The position numbers were made by a program, and so were the translations under genes. Below, one piece after another: positions 43,004 to 52,067 of a stretch of 64,000 bases of DNA (its first letter is position 1; the number at the start of each line of letters is the position of its first letter). Under the pieces are notes generated by a model. The model saw only the letters and a list, made by a program, of their open reading frames with translations. It had not been told where the DNA came from and did no database searches. Origin of the DNA: SIG603 sp963621245 (GTDB lineage: Bacteria > Bacillota > Clostridia > Oscillospirales > Acutalibacteraceae); the NCBI GenBank assembly GCA_963621245.1, contig CAVFCW010000009.1, positions 13,319-77,318 of the forward strand, read 5' to 3'.

Positions 43004-43867
43004 TTATGCCTTATCAACAGAACCGAAGAGCTCCATCTTCTCTTTTACTGTAGCCTTGATAGCCTCAAAGCCCGGTGCGAGAAGCTTTCTGGGGTCGAAG
43101 CCCTTGCCCTCGAGATCTTTGCCAGCCTCGATATAAGCACGTGTAGCCTCCTGGAATGCAAGCTGGCACTCTGTGTTAACGTTGATCTTGGAAACGCCGA
43201 GTGTGATTGCCTTCTTGATCATGTCTGCAGGAATACCTGTGCCGCCGTGAAGAACGAGAGGCATAACGCCTGTCTTCTGCTGAACTGCATCGAGAGTCTC
43301 GAAAGAAAGTCCCGGCCAGTTGGCAGGATACTTACCGTGAATGTTACCGATACCTGCTGCGAGCATATCTACGCCGAGATCTGCAATAGCCTTGCACTCG
43401 TCGGGATCTGCGCACTCGCCCATACCGACAACGCCGTCTTCCTCGCCGCCGATTGAACCGACTTCAGCCTCGATTGAAAGACCGAGCTTGTGAGCAACAG
43501 CTACGAGCTCCTTTGTCTTCTCGATGTTCTCCTCGATAGGATAGTGAGAACCGTCGAACATGATAGATGTGAATCCGGCCTTGATGCACTTGTAGCATCC
43601 GTCATATGTGCCGTGGTCGAGGTGAAGAGCAACAGGAACAGTGATTCCGAGGCTCTCGTCCATTGCCTTAACCATAGCTGCAACAGTCTCAAAGCCTGTC
43701 ATGTACTTACCTGCACCCTCAGATACACCAAGGATAACCGGGCTGTTGAGCTCCTGAGCTGTGAGAAGGATTGCCTTTGTCCACTCAAGGTTGTTGATAT
43801 TGAACTGACCGACAGCATAATGGCCGGCTTTAGCTTTCTTAAGCATTTCGGTTGCTGATACTAACAT
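43004..43867 (-). CDS. fba: Class II fructose-bisphosphate aldolase
   Basis: 287 aa, zinc-dependent aldolase of glycolysis and gluconeogenesis. Catalytic/zinc motif HLDHG with D84 and H85, the GSHYPIEENIEKTKELV block, and the second zinc His in GNIHGKYP and VLHGGTGIP. GGAGGAAGTATT before the ATG and a consensus promoter suggest high expression. Confidence 0.96.
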   Translation of the reverse strand: MLVSATEMLKKAKAGHYAVGQFNINNLEWTKAILLTAQELNSPVILGVSEGAGKYMTGFETVAAMVKAMDESLGITVPVALHLDHGTYDGCYKCIKAGFTSIMFDGSHYPIEENIEKTKELVAVAHKLGLSIEAEVGSIGGEEDGVVGMGECADPDECKAIADLGVDMLAAGIGNIHGKYPANWPGLSFETLDAVQQKTGVMPLVLHGGTGIPADMIKKAITLGVSKINVNTECQLAFQEATRAYIEAGKDLEGKGFDPRKLLAPGFEAIKATVKEKMELFGSVDKA

Positions 43868-43901
43868 AATACTTCCTCCAAAGCAGAAATTTTGTATCTA
43901 C

Positions 43902-43930
43902 ATTATAATTCACATAAGGCTAAATTGCAA
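43902..43930 (-). promoter_or_regulatory. Promoter of fba
   Basis: Minus strand TTGCAA, 17-base spacer, TATAAT, 35 bases before the ATG. Confidence 0.75.
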
Positions 43931-44030
43931 GCTTTAATCTATTTTTGGGGAAAAATCGGGGTTTAATTCATATACTTTCAATATATCGATATTGCCAATA
44001 CAATTAAGCGTTATGTCGATTAAAAAGCGC

Positions 44031-44195
44031 TTATTCGTTTGGTTTCTCTTTTCCCGTCAACAAATAGAAAAGTCCTTCGTCAAATTCATCCCGAAACCAT
44101 AGTCATAATGACCCGATACGGCAAACTCTTCCGCTTTGTCTTTTTGCTCATCGATTTTATCAAATTCTTGATTGTTTATCTCTTTGTTCCTTCAA
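44031..44195 (-). pseudogene. Frameshifted small acidic protein gene
   Basis: Behind AAAGGAG (44201-44207) a TTG start at 44195 opens a frame MKEQRDKQ that stops early. Dropping one base near 44172 continues as QEFDKIDEQKDKAEEF and AVSGHYDYGF; adding one base near 44086 then continues as DEFDEGLFYLLTGKEKPNE to a TAA at 44031. The restored product is 54 aa, acidic and coherent across three frames, which is unlikely by chance. It is either a decayed gene with compensating indels or a sequencing artefact. No family is recognised. The remaining part of the 43931-44240 gap holds nothing else I can support. Confidence 0.4.
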
Positions 44196-44240
44196 ACAAG
44201 CTCCTTTCTTGCTTTTATTCTACTTTGCACAAAAGAAAAA

Positions 44241-44264
44241 GCAGAGACGCAAACGCATCTCTGC
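44241..44264 (-). terminator. Terminator of the MacAB-like operon
   Basis: GCAGAGA...CG / CG...TCTCTGC hairpin, 22 bases after the permease stop, followed by TTTTTCTTTTG on the minus strand. Confidence 0.8.
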
Positions 44265-44285
44265 AAAATCTTTTGTGTTTTAAAA

Positions 44286-45548
44286 TCAATCGTGTCTCAA
44301 AGCGTCGATTGGGTTGAGGTTCGAAGCCTTAACAGCCGGGAAGAGTCCGAATATGACTCCGATGACCATTGAGAAGGCAACCGCAACAACCATTGCGGGA
44401 ACACTCAGCGCAAACGGCGTTTGCATGACGTTTGAAATTACCTTAGCCAAGACGATACCGAAAATGATACCGATAACGCCGCCGAGACTTGTGAGCGCAA
44501 CTGCCTCTGTGAGGAACTGTGCACGAATCTTTCTCTTCGGTGCGCCGATAGCAATTTTCAGACCGACCTCTCTGGTTCTCTCGGTGACGGAAACAAGCAT
44601 GATGTTCATAACGCCGATACCGCCGACCAAAAGCGAAATACTTGCAATCCAAACAAGCATCTTGTTTGTCTCGTTGGAGAGCTCCTGCTGGTTTTTGAGA
44701 TCCTGAAGCAGGTCTTCGTTCTTGTACTTGTAGGTTGTACCGCTCTGCTCGCTTGTCTGAACATAGTTGTTGAGGTAATCGGCAACTGCCTTGCCCGCTG
44801 CCGACATATCGTTTGTCGAAGCAGCTTTTACAACAACGTTCTGAGCCTCATCAAAGTTATAGAAGTTAGCCCAGTCGGACTGTAAAAGGTAAATAATGCC
44901 CGTTGTCGAGTTATTCGAGAAATAGTTCCAGTAATCTTCTTGCGACTCAATGTTTGGCTCGTAAGGATTTTGCTCCACTACCACGCCGACAATAGTCGAG
45001 GGAACGCCCTTAATCTCGATTATCTTGCCGATAGGATTTTTTGAACCGAACATCGTGTTTGCCATTGTTGCGTCGATAACGCACACATTGGAGTGATTCT
45101 TGATGTCTTTCTCGTTAAAAAGTCTGCCTTTTTTGACGAGGTATCCGCAAGTATCAAAATAATCGTTGGTCACGCCGTAAACGCCTGCAGCGTACTGATC
45201 CGAACCGTAATAAATGTAGTTCTCGTTTCTCTGATTGTAAGAGGATGCAGCCGCAACATTTTCGATATTGCGAATGCCCTCCATCATAGAATCGGTAACG
45301 GGATAAATTCCCTGAGCCGATTCATAATCGGAGTAAGTAAACGTCCAGCTGTCGCTGTAAATCTGAACGTGAACAAGGTTGTTGCCGTTACCGATAAGCT
45401 TTTCCTTAAGCCTTTCGTTAGTTCCCTGAATAGCCGAAACAATCGCAATAATAGCGGCAATACCGATGATAATTCCGAGCATTGTGAGAAGTGAACGCAG
45501 CTTGTGGGACCAAATACCTTTAAATGAAAGTTTTAAATTTTCTATCAT
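44286..45548 (-). CDS. MacB-type ABC transporter permease
   Basis: 420 aa. N-terminal helix, a large extracellular MacB_PCD domain (about 45-270), then three helices of an FtsX domain (about 290-415; SLLVGGIGVMNIMLVSVTERTREVGLKIAIGA). Signature SHKLRSLLTMLGIIIGIAAIIAI at the N-terminus. Works with the ATPase at 47701 and the adaptor proteins. GGAGGG precedes the ATG; it begins three bases after the 718-aa adaptor. Confidence 0.93.
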   Translation of the reverse strand: MIENLKLSFKGIWSHKLRSLLTMLGIIIGIAAIIAIVSAIQGTNERLKEKLIGNGNNLVHVQIYSDSWTFTYSDYESAQGIYPVTDSMMEGIRNIENVAAASSYNQRNENYIYYGSDQYAAGVYGVTNDYFDTCGYLVKKGRLFNEKDIKNHSNVCVIDATMANTMFGSKNPIGKIIEIKGVPSTIVGVVVEQNPYEPNIESQEDYWNYFSNNSTTGIIYLLQSDWANFYNFDEAQNVVVKAASTNDMSAAGKAVADYLNNYVQTSEQSGTTYKYKNEDLLQDLKNQQELSNETNKMLVWIASISLLVGGIGVMNIMLVSVTERTREVGLKIAIGAPKRKIRAQFLTEAVALTSLGGVIGIIFGIVLAKVISNVMQTPFALSVPAMVVAVAFSMVIGVIFGLFPAVKASNLNPIDALRHD

Positions 45549-45551
45549 ATT

Positions 45552-47708
45552 TTATCCCTCCGACGACTCTGTTTCTTCCGTGACGCTCTCTTCGGTTACG
45601 GTCTCCTCTGCTTCGGCACTGTCCGCAGCATCGGTCAAACCTTCTTCATCGCTTATCGCCGATGCATCATCCAAAGAATCTATCGATGAATCCGCCGATG
45701 AGCTGTTGCCTACGGGATTTCCGTCCTCATCCACGGCTTTTGCACCTTCCTTAGCGCTGTCGCCGTACGGGAATGCGAGCCAGTCGTCCATGGATACGTT
45801 GTTTGAGGTGATCTCCATAGCCAAACCGGAAATAATCTTTCCCGTTTCAACATAAGTTTTCTTAAGTCTGCCGTCAACAACCTTAAAGACATATGTTCCG
45901 CTGTTGTCGGTTCTGAAATACTCAGTCGAAATATAAAGCGACTGCGAGCCGTCCGAGCTTGATGACTGAGGATACTTAATGCTCAGGTAAGCGCCCTCGC
46001 TCAAATTATCGGCGTCATCGAGCAAGCCGATAAATGTATAGTTGGATTTTGACTGACTGCCGTCTGAGGAATCTGCGTTTTGATCCATCGGGAACTGAGA
46101 AATAGAGAGAATCTTTCCCTTGTAGGTGCTGCCCGTATCCCATGAGCTTGCCTCAAAGCTGTCGCCCACGTTGATTTTGCCGAGCTGATCCTCGGTGATT
46201 GCCGACTTGATGTAAACGCCGTCAGCACCCGAAACCGTCATGAGCGGCTTGCTCTCCTCGATTGCAGCCTCTTTGTCGATAACTTTCTTGACAACGCCGT
46301 TTACTTCACTGAGAACCGTTGCGTTGCTGAGAGCAAGCTTTGCTTTCTCGTAAGCGATTTTATCGGTCTTGAGTGTCGTATTTGCTGTGGCAAGTTCGTC
46401 CTCTGCGTCTGAAATAGCTTTTTTCAATTCGTCTGCGGTGTATGTGATTTCAGTCGAAACAACTCCGCCGTAATAGATGAAATCGTCTTCTGTGATTTCA
46501 TCCTCGTTTTCGCCCTCGCTTGACTCCTCGTCACCGTCGGGAATATCGATTGTATAGAAACCTGTCTCGTCGTTCACGCCGTCAAACTTCCAAGCCTTGA
46601 TAATCTCGCCGTTCTCGTTGTCACCGACGTGCAGCTCGAATGTAGCGCAGAAAGGCTTATCGTAGCTTACGGGGTTTCCGTCACGGGTTGTGTACATCTG
46701 TGCAGATGCCGATGAGCTCTCGCTTGAAGATTCGCTTGATGCCTCACTCGAAGCCTCGCTTGAGGTGCCGCTCTCCTCGGTCTCGGTAAGCGGAATGATT
46801 TTCGGGAAAAGACCCGAAACAAAATTCATAGCTTTAGCACTGATTGAAGCCGTCTCTGTCGAAGTATCGGGCACTTCTGTCGGCTCGATTGGCGGTGCTG
46901 CTGTCGGTTCTGCCGTAGGCTCTGCGGTGGGTTCCGCCGTCGGCTCTGCTGTAGGCTCAGCGGTAGGTTCGCTTGTAGGATCCGGCTCAACAGTCGGATC
47001 TGCCGAAGGCTCTGCAGACGGGCTCGGTGTCGGAGTTGCTGTCGGAGTCGGTGTAGCCGTAGCCGCAGGAACAAATCCGTAAATTTTAGCAATGAAATCT
47101 TTTCTTATCACGCAGTCCTCGGTAATAAGGAAACGATAAGGATCGTCAACCGTACCTGTACCGGCAAACGGAACGGCATCAAGCGTTACCTTTGAATAGA
47201 GGTTTGCGTGACTGTCCGGTGTGGGAGTCGGAGTGACCTCCGGTTCCGGCGTGGTATCGTCATAATATCCGCCGCCACCATTATCGCTGACGGGAGTTGT
47301 GTTCTTCAATTTCTGAAGAGCGGCTTCCTTTTTCTTGACGGCTAACTCGTCCTTCTGAACGGTAATTTTAGCCGACTGCTCCTGAAGTTCAAGAAGAGTT
47401 TTGTCGTAAGAAAGAAGCTTGTCGCCTATTTTAACCTTATCGCCCTCTTTGACATAAATCTCAGAGATGTTCTTTGTGGAATCGACATAGACCGACTGGG
47501 TGTATTCCGTTGAAACAACACCGTAGGTTGAATCAACGCTGCCCCAAACCTCAGGGTCGACATATAAGTACGAAACCGGCTTAACGGTTGCCGTGACATT
47601 GTTCTCGCGGTTTTTCTTGACTATTGAAAGCGCACCGCCGATAATTCCGACAATAATGGCGCAAACAACCACTGAAACAATTATTCTTTTAATGTTCTTT
47701 TTATTCAT
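45552..47708 (-). CDS. Long HlyD/MacA-type efflux adaptor with low-complexity insertion
   Basis: 718 aa from ATG 47708 (GGAGGTGCACG before it, eight-base overlap with the ATPase gene; 40 further upstream codons are a shadow of that gene). One membrane helix (about 8-28), biotinyl-lipoyl-like halves split by an unusually long insertion: Pro/Thr-rich (TPEPEVTPTPTPDS), then five tandem TAEP units, then Ser-rich EASSEASSESSS. Coiled-coil and second lipoyl part (ADELKKAISDAEDELATANTTL, LSNATVLSEVNGVVKKVID) follow. A Ser/Glu-rich C-terminal tail closes it. Probably links the MacB-like permease to the wall space. Confidence 0.85.
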   Translation of the reverse strand: MNKKNIKRIIVSVVVCAIIVGIIGGALSIVKKNRENNVTATVKPVSYLYVDPEVWGSVDSTYGVVSTEYTQSVYVDSTKNISEIYVKEGDKVKIGDKLLSYDKTLLELQEQSAKITVQKDELAVKKKEAALQKLKNTTPVSDNGGGGYYDDTTPEPEVTPTPTPDSHANLYSKVTLDAVPFAGTGTVDDPYRFLITEDCVIRKDFIAKIYGFVPAATATPTPTATPTPSPSAEPSADPTVEPDPTSEPTAEPTAEPTAEPTAEPTAEPTAAPPIEPTEVPDTSTETASISAKAMNFVSGLFPKIIPLTETEESGTSSEASSEASSESSSESSSASAQMYTTRDGNPVSYDKPFCATFELHVGDNENGEIIKAWKFDGVNDETGFYTIDIPDGDEESSEGENEDEITEDDFIYYGGVVSTEITYTADELKKAISDAEDELATANTTLKTDKIAYEKAKLALSNATVLSEVNGVVKKVIDKEAAIEESKPLMTVSGADGVYIKSAITEDQLGKINVGDSFEASSWDTGSTYKGKILSISQFPMDQNADSSDGSQSKSNYTFIGLLDDADNLSEGAYLSIKYPQSSSSDGSQSLYISTEYFRTDNSGTYVFKVVDGRLKKTYVETGKIISGLAMEITSNNVSMDDWLAFPYGDSAKEGAKAVDEDGNPVGNSSSADSSIDSLDDASAISDEEGLTDAADSAEAEETVTEESVTEETESSEG
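46909..46983 (-). repeat. Tandem repeat coding for TAEP units in the adaptor
   Basis: Imperfect 12-base units coding Thr-Ala-Glu-Pro repeat five times with synonymous third-base differences, flanked by PTSEP and PTAAPP. The codon variation shows the repeat is kept at protein level or is old. Confidence 0.7.
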
Positions 47709-48435
47709 CGTGCACCTCCGAATCTTCCGATTCTTCATTCTGGCGGCGGAGCTTTTCTTCCAACTCTTCGTTGTTGTAAATTCTGCCGTCAAGGATGTGC
47801 TTGATTGTCTTTGCGTGCTCGGCGACATGGCGGTCGTGCGTAATCATAATGATTGTTACGCCGTCGTCGTTGAGCATCTTGAAAAGCTCCATAACCTGTT
47901 TGCCTGACTTCTGGTCAAGTGCGCCCGTGGGCTCGTCGGCAAGAAGAATATCGGGCTTATTTACAATAGCACGTGCAATGGCAACTCTCTGGCACTGACC
48001 ACCCGAAAGCTGAGCCGACGTAAAGCTCACTCTCTCGCCGAGTCCGACCTTTTCGAGTGCCGCCCTTGCAATCTCTTTTCTCTCTTTCGGCTTAACGCCC
48101 GCATAGAGAAGCGGCAATGCGACGTTTTCGAGTGCGCTCTGCTTAGGCAGAAGGTTAAAGCTCTGAAAAACGAATCCTATGCTGTTAAGGCGCACGTTTG
48201 AAAGCTCGTTGTCGCCAAGCGAGTTGATGTCGTGACCCGCAAGGTTATACGTGCCGCTTGTTGCCTTATCGAGGCAACCGATAATATTCATGAGCGTAGT
48301 CTTGCCCGATCCCGAAGGACCCATTATCGCAAGATAGTCGCCCTTTTCAACGGAAAGATTTATGTCCTTAAGAACGGGAACCTCCATCTTTCCCTGAATG
48401 TAGGTCTTATAAATGCTCTTAAGCTCAAGTATCAT
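47701..48435 (-). CDS. ABC transporter ATP-binding protein (MacB/LolD type)
   Basis: 244 aa. Walker A GPSGSGKTT (about 38-46), signature LSGGQCQRVAIARAI (about 144-158), Walker B ILLADEPTGALD (about 168-179), and the switch His in ITHDRHVAEHA. Starts within the stop of the preceding adaptor (ATGA overlap) and overlaps the next adaptor. Confidence 0.96.
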   Translation of the reverse strand: MILELKSIYKTYIQGKMEVPVLKDINLSVEKGDYLAIMGPSGSGKTTLMNIIGCLDKATSGTYNLAGHDINSLGDNELSNVRLNSIGFVFQSFNLLPKQSALENVALPLLYAGVKPKERKEIARAALEKVGLGERVSFTSAQLSGGQCQRVAIARAIVNKPDILLADEPTGALDQKSGKQVMELFKMLNDDGVTIIMITHDRHVAEHAKTIKHILDGRIYNNEELEEKLRRQNEESEDSEVHDE

Positions 48436-49721
48436 CCGACTACCTCACCATCTGCAACCGAATCGGTTGTTTCGTCTTCACTGTAACTGTCGTCTGTCGT
48501 GTCTGTGAGTGCTATCGATTTTGTGTAATCCGTTGTGGTTCCCATTCCCTCAGTGTAAATGTCCATCGGGAATGCTATGTAATCCGTAGTCGAAAGGCCT
48601 GATTTGATTTCGTACATATCTGCGCTCTCGTCATAATCGCCGAGTTCGATATCTATCTTCTTGAGCGAGCCGCCCTCGGAGTCGGTAGCCCATACGTACG
48701 GGTTGCCATCCTCATCATAAGCTAAGTAGTAAGAATAAAGCCAAACTCCTTCTTTCTTCTCGCTTACCTCTGTGTTCTTCTCAACATAAACATGCTGACC
48801 GAGAACCAAACCATCCATGTTGTCAAGCTCTGCATAGAAGGTGTATTTTGACGATGATGTTCCGTTGTTGTTTCCGTAAACCGCCTGATTTTCGCTGTCG
48901 GAATTGGAGGAATCCGCCTGATTGGAAATGGACTTGATTGTGGCAGTCCAAGTCTGGGATTCGTCTGCTCTTGAACGGATGATAACGCTCTCGCCCTCTG
49001 AAAGCTGACCTCTGTTAAGCTCTGAAACAGTACCCTTTACGCGGTAATTGCCGAGTGCGAGTATTGTGATGTAAGCCGAGCTTGAATCTGTCGTGCTGCT
49101 GTCGGATGTGGAATCGCTTGAAGAGCTTGATTTTACCGACTTGATGATACCGTCGATTTCGCTTGTGACAACGGTGTTCTGGAGAGATTTCTCAATCTTG
49201 TCAACGTTGTTCTGCTTGTCGATTCTCTCGTATTCCTGAGTTTTGATGTCAATTTCAGTCTGCTGAATATTGATTGTTGCGTCAAGAACATCGTCCTGAG
49301 TAGTAGCCTTGTTCTTCTGGTCGGTGTAGCTCTCAAGCTGCTTTTTGAGCTGAACTATCTTCTGATCTATGTTCTCAACCTCAAGCTTAGCCTGATCAAG
49401 CTGAATCTGAATATCGTCTACGTCATACTCAAAAAGCTTGTCACCCGCCTTAACCTCGTCACCCTCGGCAACATAAGTCTTGGCAATCTTCTTGCTGTCG
49501 TCCTTCTTGACTTTAACTTCCTTTTGAGGCTCAACCACGCCCGTAAGCTTAGCGTTGCTGTCAAGCGTGCCGCCGCTCATAATGTCGGTGACGCTTGTTA
49601 CGTAAGCGCTTGTCGAGTCGCTCGAGGAGCCTGTGCGTGAAAGAAAATATCTGAGTGTGAAACCGCCCGCAGCCACAACAACCGCAGCAGTCACAACTAT
49701 AGCAACTATTCTCTTTTTCAT
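48432..49721 (-). CDS. HlyD/MacA-type efflux adaptor (first of two)
   Basis: 429 aa. One N-terminal helix (about 5-27), lipoyl half (VVEPQKEVKVKKDDSKKIAKTYVAEGDEVKAGDKLFEYD), a coiled-coil hairpin (about 105-175), the second lipoyl half (TSEIDGIIKSVKSS) and beta-barrel domains. Ser/Asp-rich low-complexity pieces interrupt it. First gene of a four-gene operon: adaptor, ATPase, adaptor, permease. AAAGGCGG precedes the ATG. Confidence 0.9.
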   Translation of the reverse strand: MKKRIVAIVVTAAVVVAAGGFTLRYFLSRTGSSSDSTSAYVTSVTDIMSGGTLDSNAKLTGVVEPQKEVKVKKDDSKKIAKTYVAEGDEVKAGDKLFEYDVDDIQIQLDQAKLEVENIDQKIVQLKKQLESYTDQKNKATTQDDVLDATINIQQTEIDIKTQEYERIDKQNNVDKIEKSLQNTVVTSEIDGIIKSVKSSSSSDSTSDSSTTDSSSAYITILALGNYRVKGTVSELNRGQLSEGESVIIRSRADESQTWTATIKSISNQADSSNSDSENQAVYGNNNGTSSSKYTFYAELDNMDGLVLGQHVYVEKNTEVSEKKEGVWLYSYYLAYDEDGNPYVWATDSEGGSLKKIDIELGDYDESADMYEIKSGLSTTDYIAFPMDIYTEGMGTTTDYTKSIALTDTTDDSYSEDETTDSVADGEVVG

Positions 49722-49939
49722 TTTAAACCGCCTTTCGATAGGTAAATTTTTATTTTTATCTTCATTTTAGCGAAGATATACCTCTACAATCTAAGATTTT
49801 ACCATAATGAGGCACAAAAATAAAGCTATTTGTTCAAAAGCGTGAGCTTTTTCTTAATTCTATGTCGCTTGTATGAACTTAAGGTGAATTTTATTTTGTC
49901 TTCTGCGATTTTTGCACTCATTTTGCATGCTCTCCGCAC

Positions 49940-49968
49940 TTGAATTAAAGCGAGATTTCATCTATACT
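49940..49968 (+). promoter_or_regulatory. Promoter of the HAD phosphatase gene
   Basis: TTGAAT, 17-base spacer, TATACT, 40 bases before the ATG. Confidence 0.6.
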
Positions 49969-50008
49969 CAATTACAAATATCTTACCAAACGGAGAAAAA
50001 TTAATCCC

Positions 50009-50653
50009 ATGAAAAAATACATACTTTTTGACCTCGACGGCACCTTGACCGATCCGGGTCTTGGAATAACAAACAGCGTTTCTTATGCGCTAGATCACTA
50101 CGGCATTAAAGACTACAAAAGAGAAGATCTCTACAAATTCATAGGCCCACCGCTCAAGGACTCGTTCATGAACTTTTACGGATTCAGCGCTGAAAAAGCC
50201 TATGAAGCCATTGATGTTTACAGGGAGTATTTCAGAAGCAAAGGTATTTTCGAGAACGAAGTTTACCCGCACGTACCCGAAACTCTAGCGGAACTTAGAA
50301 AAAGAGGTTTCAAGCTGCTTGTGGCAAGCTCTAAGCCCGAGGAATTTGTCAAGATTATTTTAAAGCATTTTTCTCTTGCGGAATATTTCGATTTTGCCGG
50401 TGGAGCAACCATGGACGAATTAACCCGTATAACCAAAACGGACGTGATAAAATGGGTGCTATCCAATATGAACATAAGCGACATGAGCGAGTGCCTCATG
50501 GTGGGCGACCGTCTGCACGACATTGAGGGCGCAAAAAACTTTGGCATGGAATCTGTCGGATGCGCGTTCGGCTACGGCGGAGAAAAAGAGCTAAAAGAAG
50601 CGGGAGCGGATCACATTATCTACTCGTTCGAGGAAATTTTGAATATCGTCTGA
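50009..50653 (+). CDS. HAD-superfamily phosphatase (phosphoglycolate phosphatase-like)
   Basis: 214 aa. HAD motif I FDLDGTLTD (8-16), motif II in LLVASSKP (about 105), the motif III lysine, and motif IV MVGDRLHDIEGAKN (about 170). An alpha-helical C1 cap lies between motifs I and II. Resembles the Gph/PpaX group; could act on phosphoglycolate, pyrophosphate or another small phosphate. Monocistronic. Confidence 0.92.
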   Translation: MKKYILFDLDGTLTDPGLGITNSVSYALDHYGIKDYKREDLYKFIGPPLKDSFMNFYGFSAEKAYEAIDVYREYFRSKGIFENEVYPHVPETLAELRKRGFKLLVASSKPEEFVKIILKHFSLAEYFDFAGGATMDELTRITKTDVIKWVLSNMNISDMSECLMVGDRLHDIEGAKNFGMESVGCAFGYGGEKELKEAGADHIIYSFEEILNIV

Positions 50654-50676
50654 TATTATATCTTTGTACAGAATAA

Positions 50677-50709
50677 AACAGTCGGAAAGCGAAAAGCCTT
50701 CCGACTGTT
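50677..50709 (+). terminator. Terminator of the HAD gene (also usable by cdaR)
   Basis: AACAGTCGGAA / TTCCGACTGTT, perfect 11-bp stem with an 11-base loop, then GTTTTTGTTT. Lies between converging genes. Confidence 0.88.
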
Positions 50710-50729
50710 GTTTTTGTTTGTATGAACTT

Positions 50730-52067
50730 TTACGGATTTTCTGAGCCGCCGTCGTTGTTTTCATCGGCAACCGTAACTGTTGCCGTGTATTTTCCGTAAA
50801 CCCAGCACGATGTGCTTGAAGTATCGGATATACTGAAGGTTACCGATGCGTCGGTGTTTCCGTTCACATCCGTGAGGTTAGCCAAATCGATTGAACCCGT
50901 AATTGAATTTGCGTCAAGCTCGTTCACCTGAGCCGAAGAACCGACAACGGTTATCTTGATTGTCTTGTTCATAAGCTCTGCGGTTTTGCCTTTGGGAACA
51001 TTGCTGAAAGAAATTCTCGATGCGGGAACATCTATCGTTTTCTCCTTGAAGCCGTTTAGGTTAACCGTGACCGTAACCTTATCAACCTTCGAGACGTTCT
51101 TGCACGATGACGGAATCGGTATCTCCATGGTAAGCGATGTTGTGGAAGTATCTATCGTCGAGAAATCAAGTGTATCGGGAAGTGCAATCTCCTTGTACTG
51201 CGAGACTACGCTCTCTTCACCCGCTATATCGATAGTTTCGGGATCTATCGTGATTCTCGTATCGCTGAATCCTGACGGCATATTCACGGTGTTCACCTTG
51301 AGGTTTACCGTCTTTTTACTGAGAACCGTTACATCAACATCGCACTGCGTTGTTGACAGCGTGAGGTAGTTTGAATCAAGATTTATCTCCTTGCCGTCCT
51401 CGTCAAGTGCTGTCAAGTTGCACGTAAACGACTGGCTCGATGTGAGCGGTTCGGCAAAGGTTCTTGAAGCTGTAATTTTCGCAACTCTGTTTACTGCCGA
51501 TTCGGGGCCGGAAACGGTAACGTTTTCCACCGAAATCTCGGGAGTTGTTGAATAGTAGTTCTGATTTGTCGTGACGGAGATGTTATTCTCCACCTTGAAT
51601 GTTACTTCTTTGTACTTATCGTAGCTGACGGAAATCGTCTCGGGATTAATCGACGAAACCTCGTAGTCGGTAAGCCCGCCGTCCTTTTTTACTACGCTTA
51701 GGGTAATGGTGTCGTTCGCCATTGTGTTTCCCGTAAGCTTTGTGGAGTTTGGCGAGAGTGTTGCAACTATCTTGATGTCATCCGCCGTAACCTTATTTAC
51801 GACAACGGACGAGCCCGTCAGAGAAATATCCGCCGTGGTGTAACTTTGGCTGAAAACCTTTATTCCGTCCGCCTGAGCCGAATCCGAGAGTTCAACCTCA
51901 ATGGGCACATCGTAAAGCGTTCTCGGACGTTCCTCGGTGTTGGAGGCGTTAAGTCCTACCCAGTAAAAAACGGAGAATCCGAGAGAGACAAGAAGCACAA
52001 ACCAGTTGTAGCGAAAAAGTCCGCCCTTAACGGTATTTTTGGATTTCTTTTTGAATAAGTTTTTCAT
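50730..52067 (-). CDS. cdaR: CdaA regulatory protein CdaR (YbbR-domain protein)
   Basis: 445 aa. One N-terminal membrane helix (about 20-38; NWFVLLVSLGFSVFYWVGLNA) and about four extracytoplasmic YbbR repeats (for example TLYDVPIEVELSDSAQADGI and KTVNLKVNTVNMPSGFSDTRI). In other Firmicutes CdaR modulates the diadenylate cyclase. It overlaps cdaA by four bases (ATGA). Longer Ser/Thr-rich tail at the C-terminus. Confidence 0.92.
   Translation of the reverse strand: MKNLFKKKSKNTVKGGLFRYNWFVLLVSLGFSVFYWVGLNASNTEERPRTLYDVPIEVELSDSAQADGIKVFSQSYTTADISLTGSSVVVNKVTADDIKIVATLSPNSTKLTGNTMANDTITLSVVKKDGGLTDYEVSSINPETISVSYDKYKEVTFKVENNISVTTNQNYYSTTPEISVENVTVSGPESAVNRVAKITASRTFAEPLTSSQSFTCNLTALDEDGKEINLDSNYLTLSTTQCDVDVTVLSKKTVNLKVNTVNMPSGFSDTRITIDPETIDIAGEESVVSQYKEIALPDTLDFSTIDTSTTSLTMEIPIPSSCKNVSKVDKVTVTVNLNGFKEKTIDVPASRISFSNVPKGKTAELMNKTIKITVVGSSAQVNELDANSITGSIDLANLTDVNGNTDASVTFSISDTSSTSCWVYGKYTATVTVADENNDGGSENP

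Noticed and set aside
44039..44317. 92-codon plus-strand frame between fba and the MacB-like permease
   Set aside because: It runs through the permease terminator and its 3' end; the opposite strand carries the better-supported frameshifted gene.
46690..47082. Val/Gly/Ser-rich plus-strand frame opposite the TAEP repeats; also considered as a CRISPR-like repeat
   Set aside because: It is the shadow of a coding tandem repeat; units are 12 bases with no spacers.
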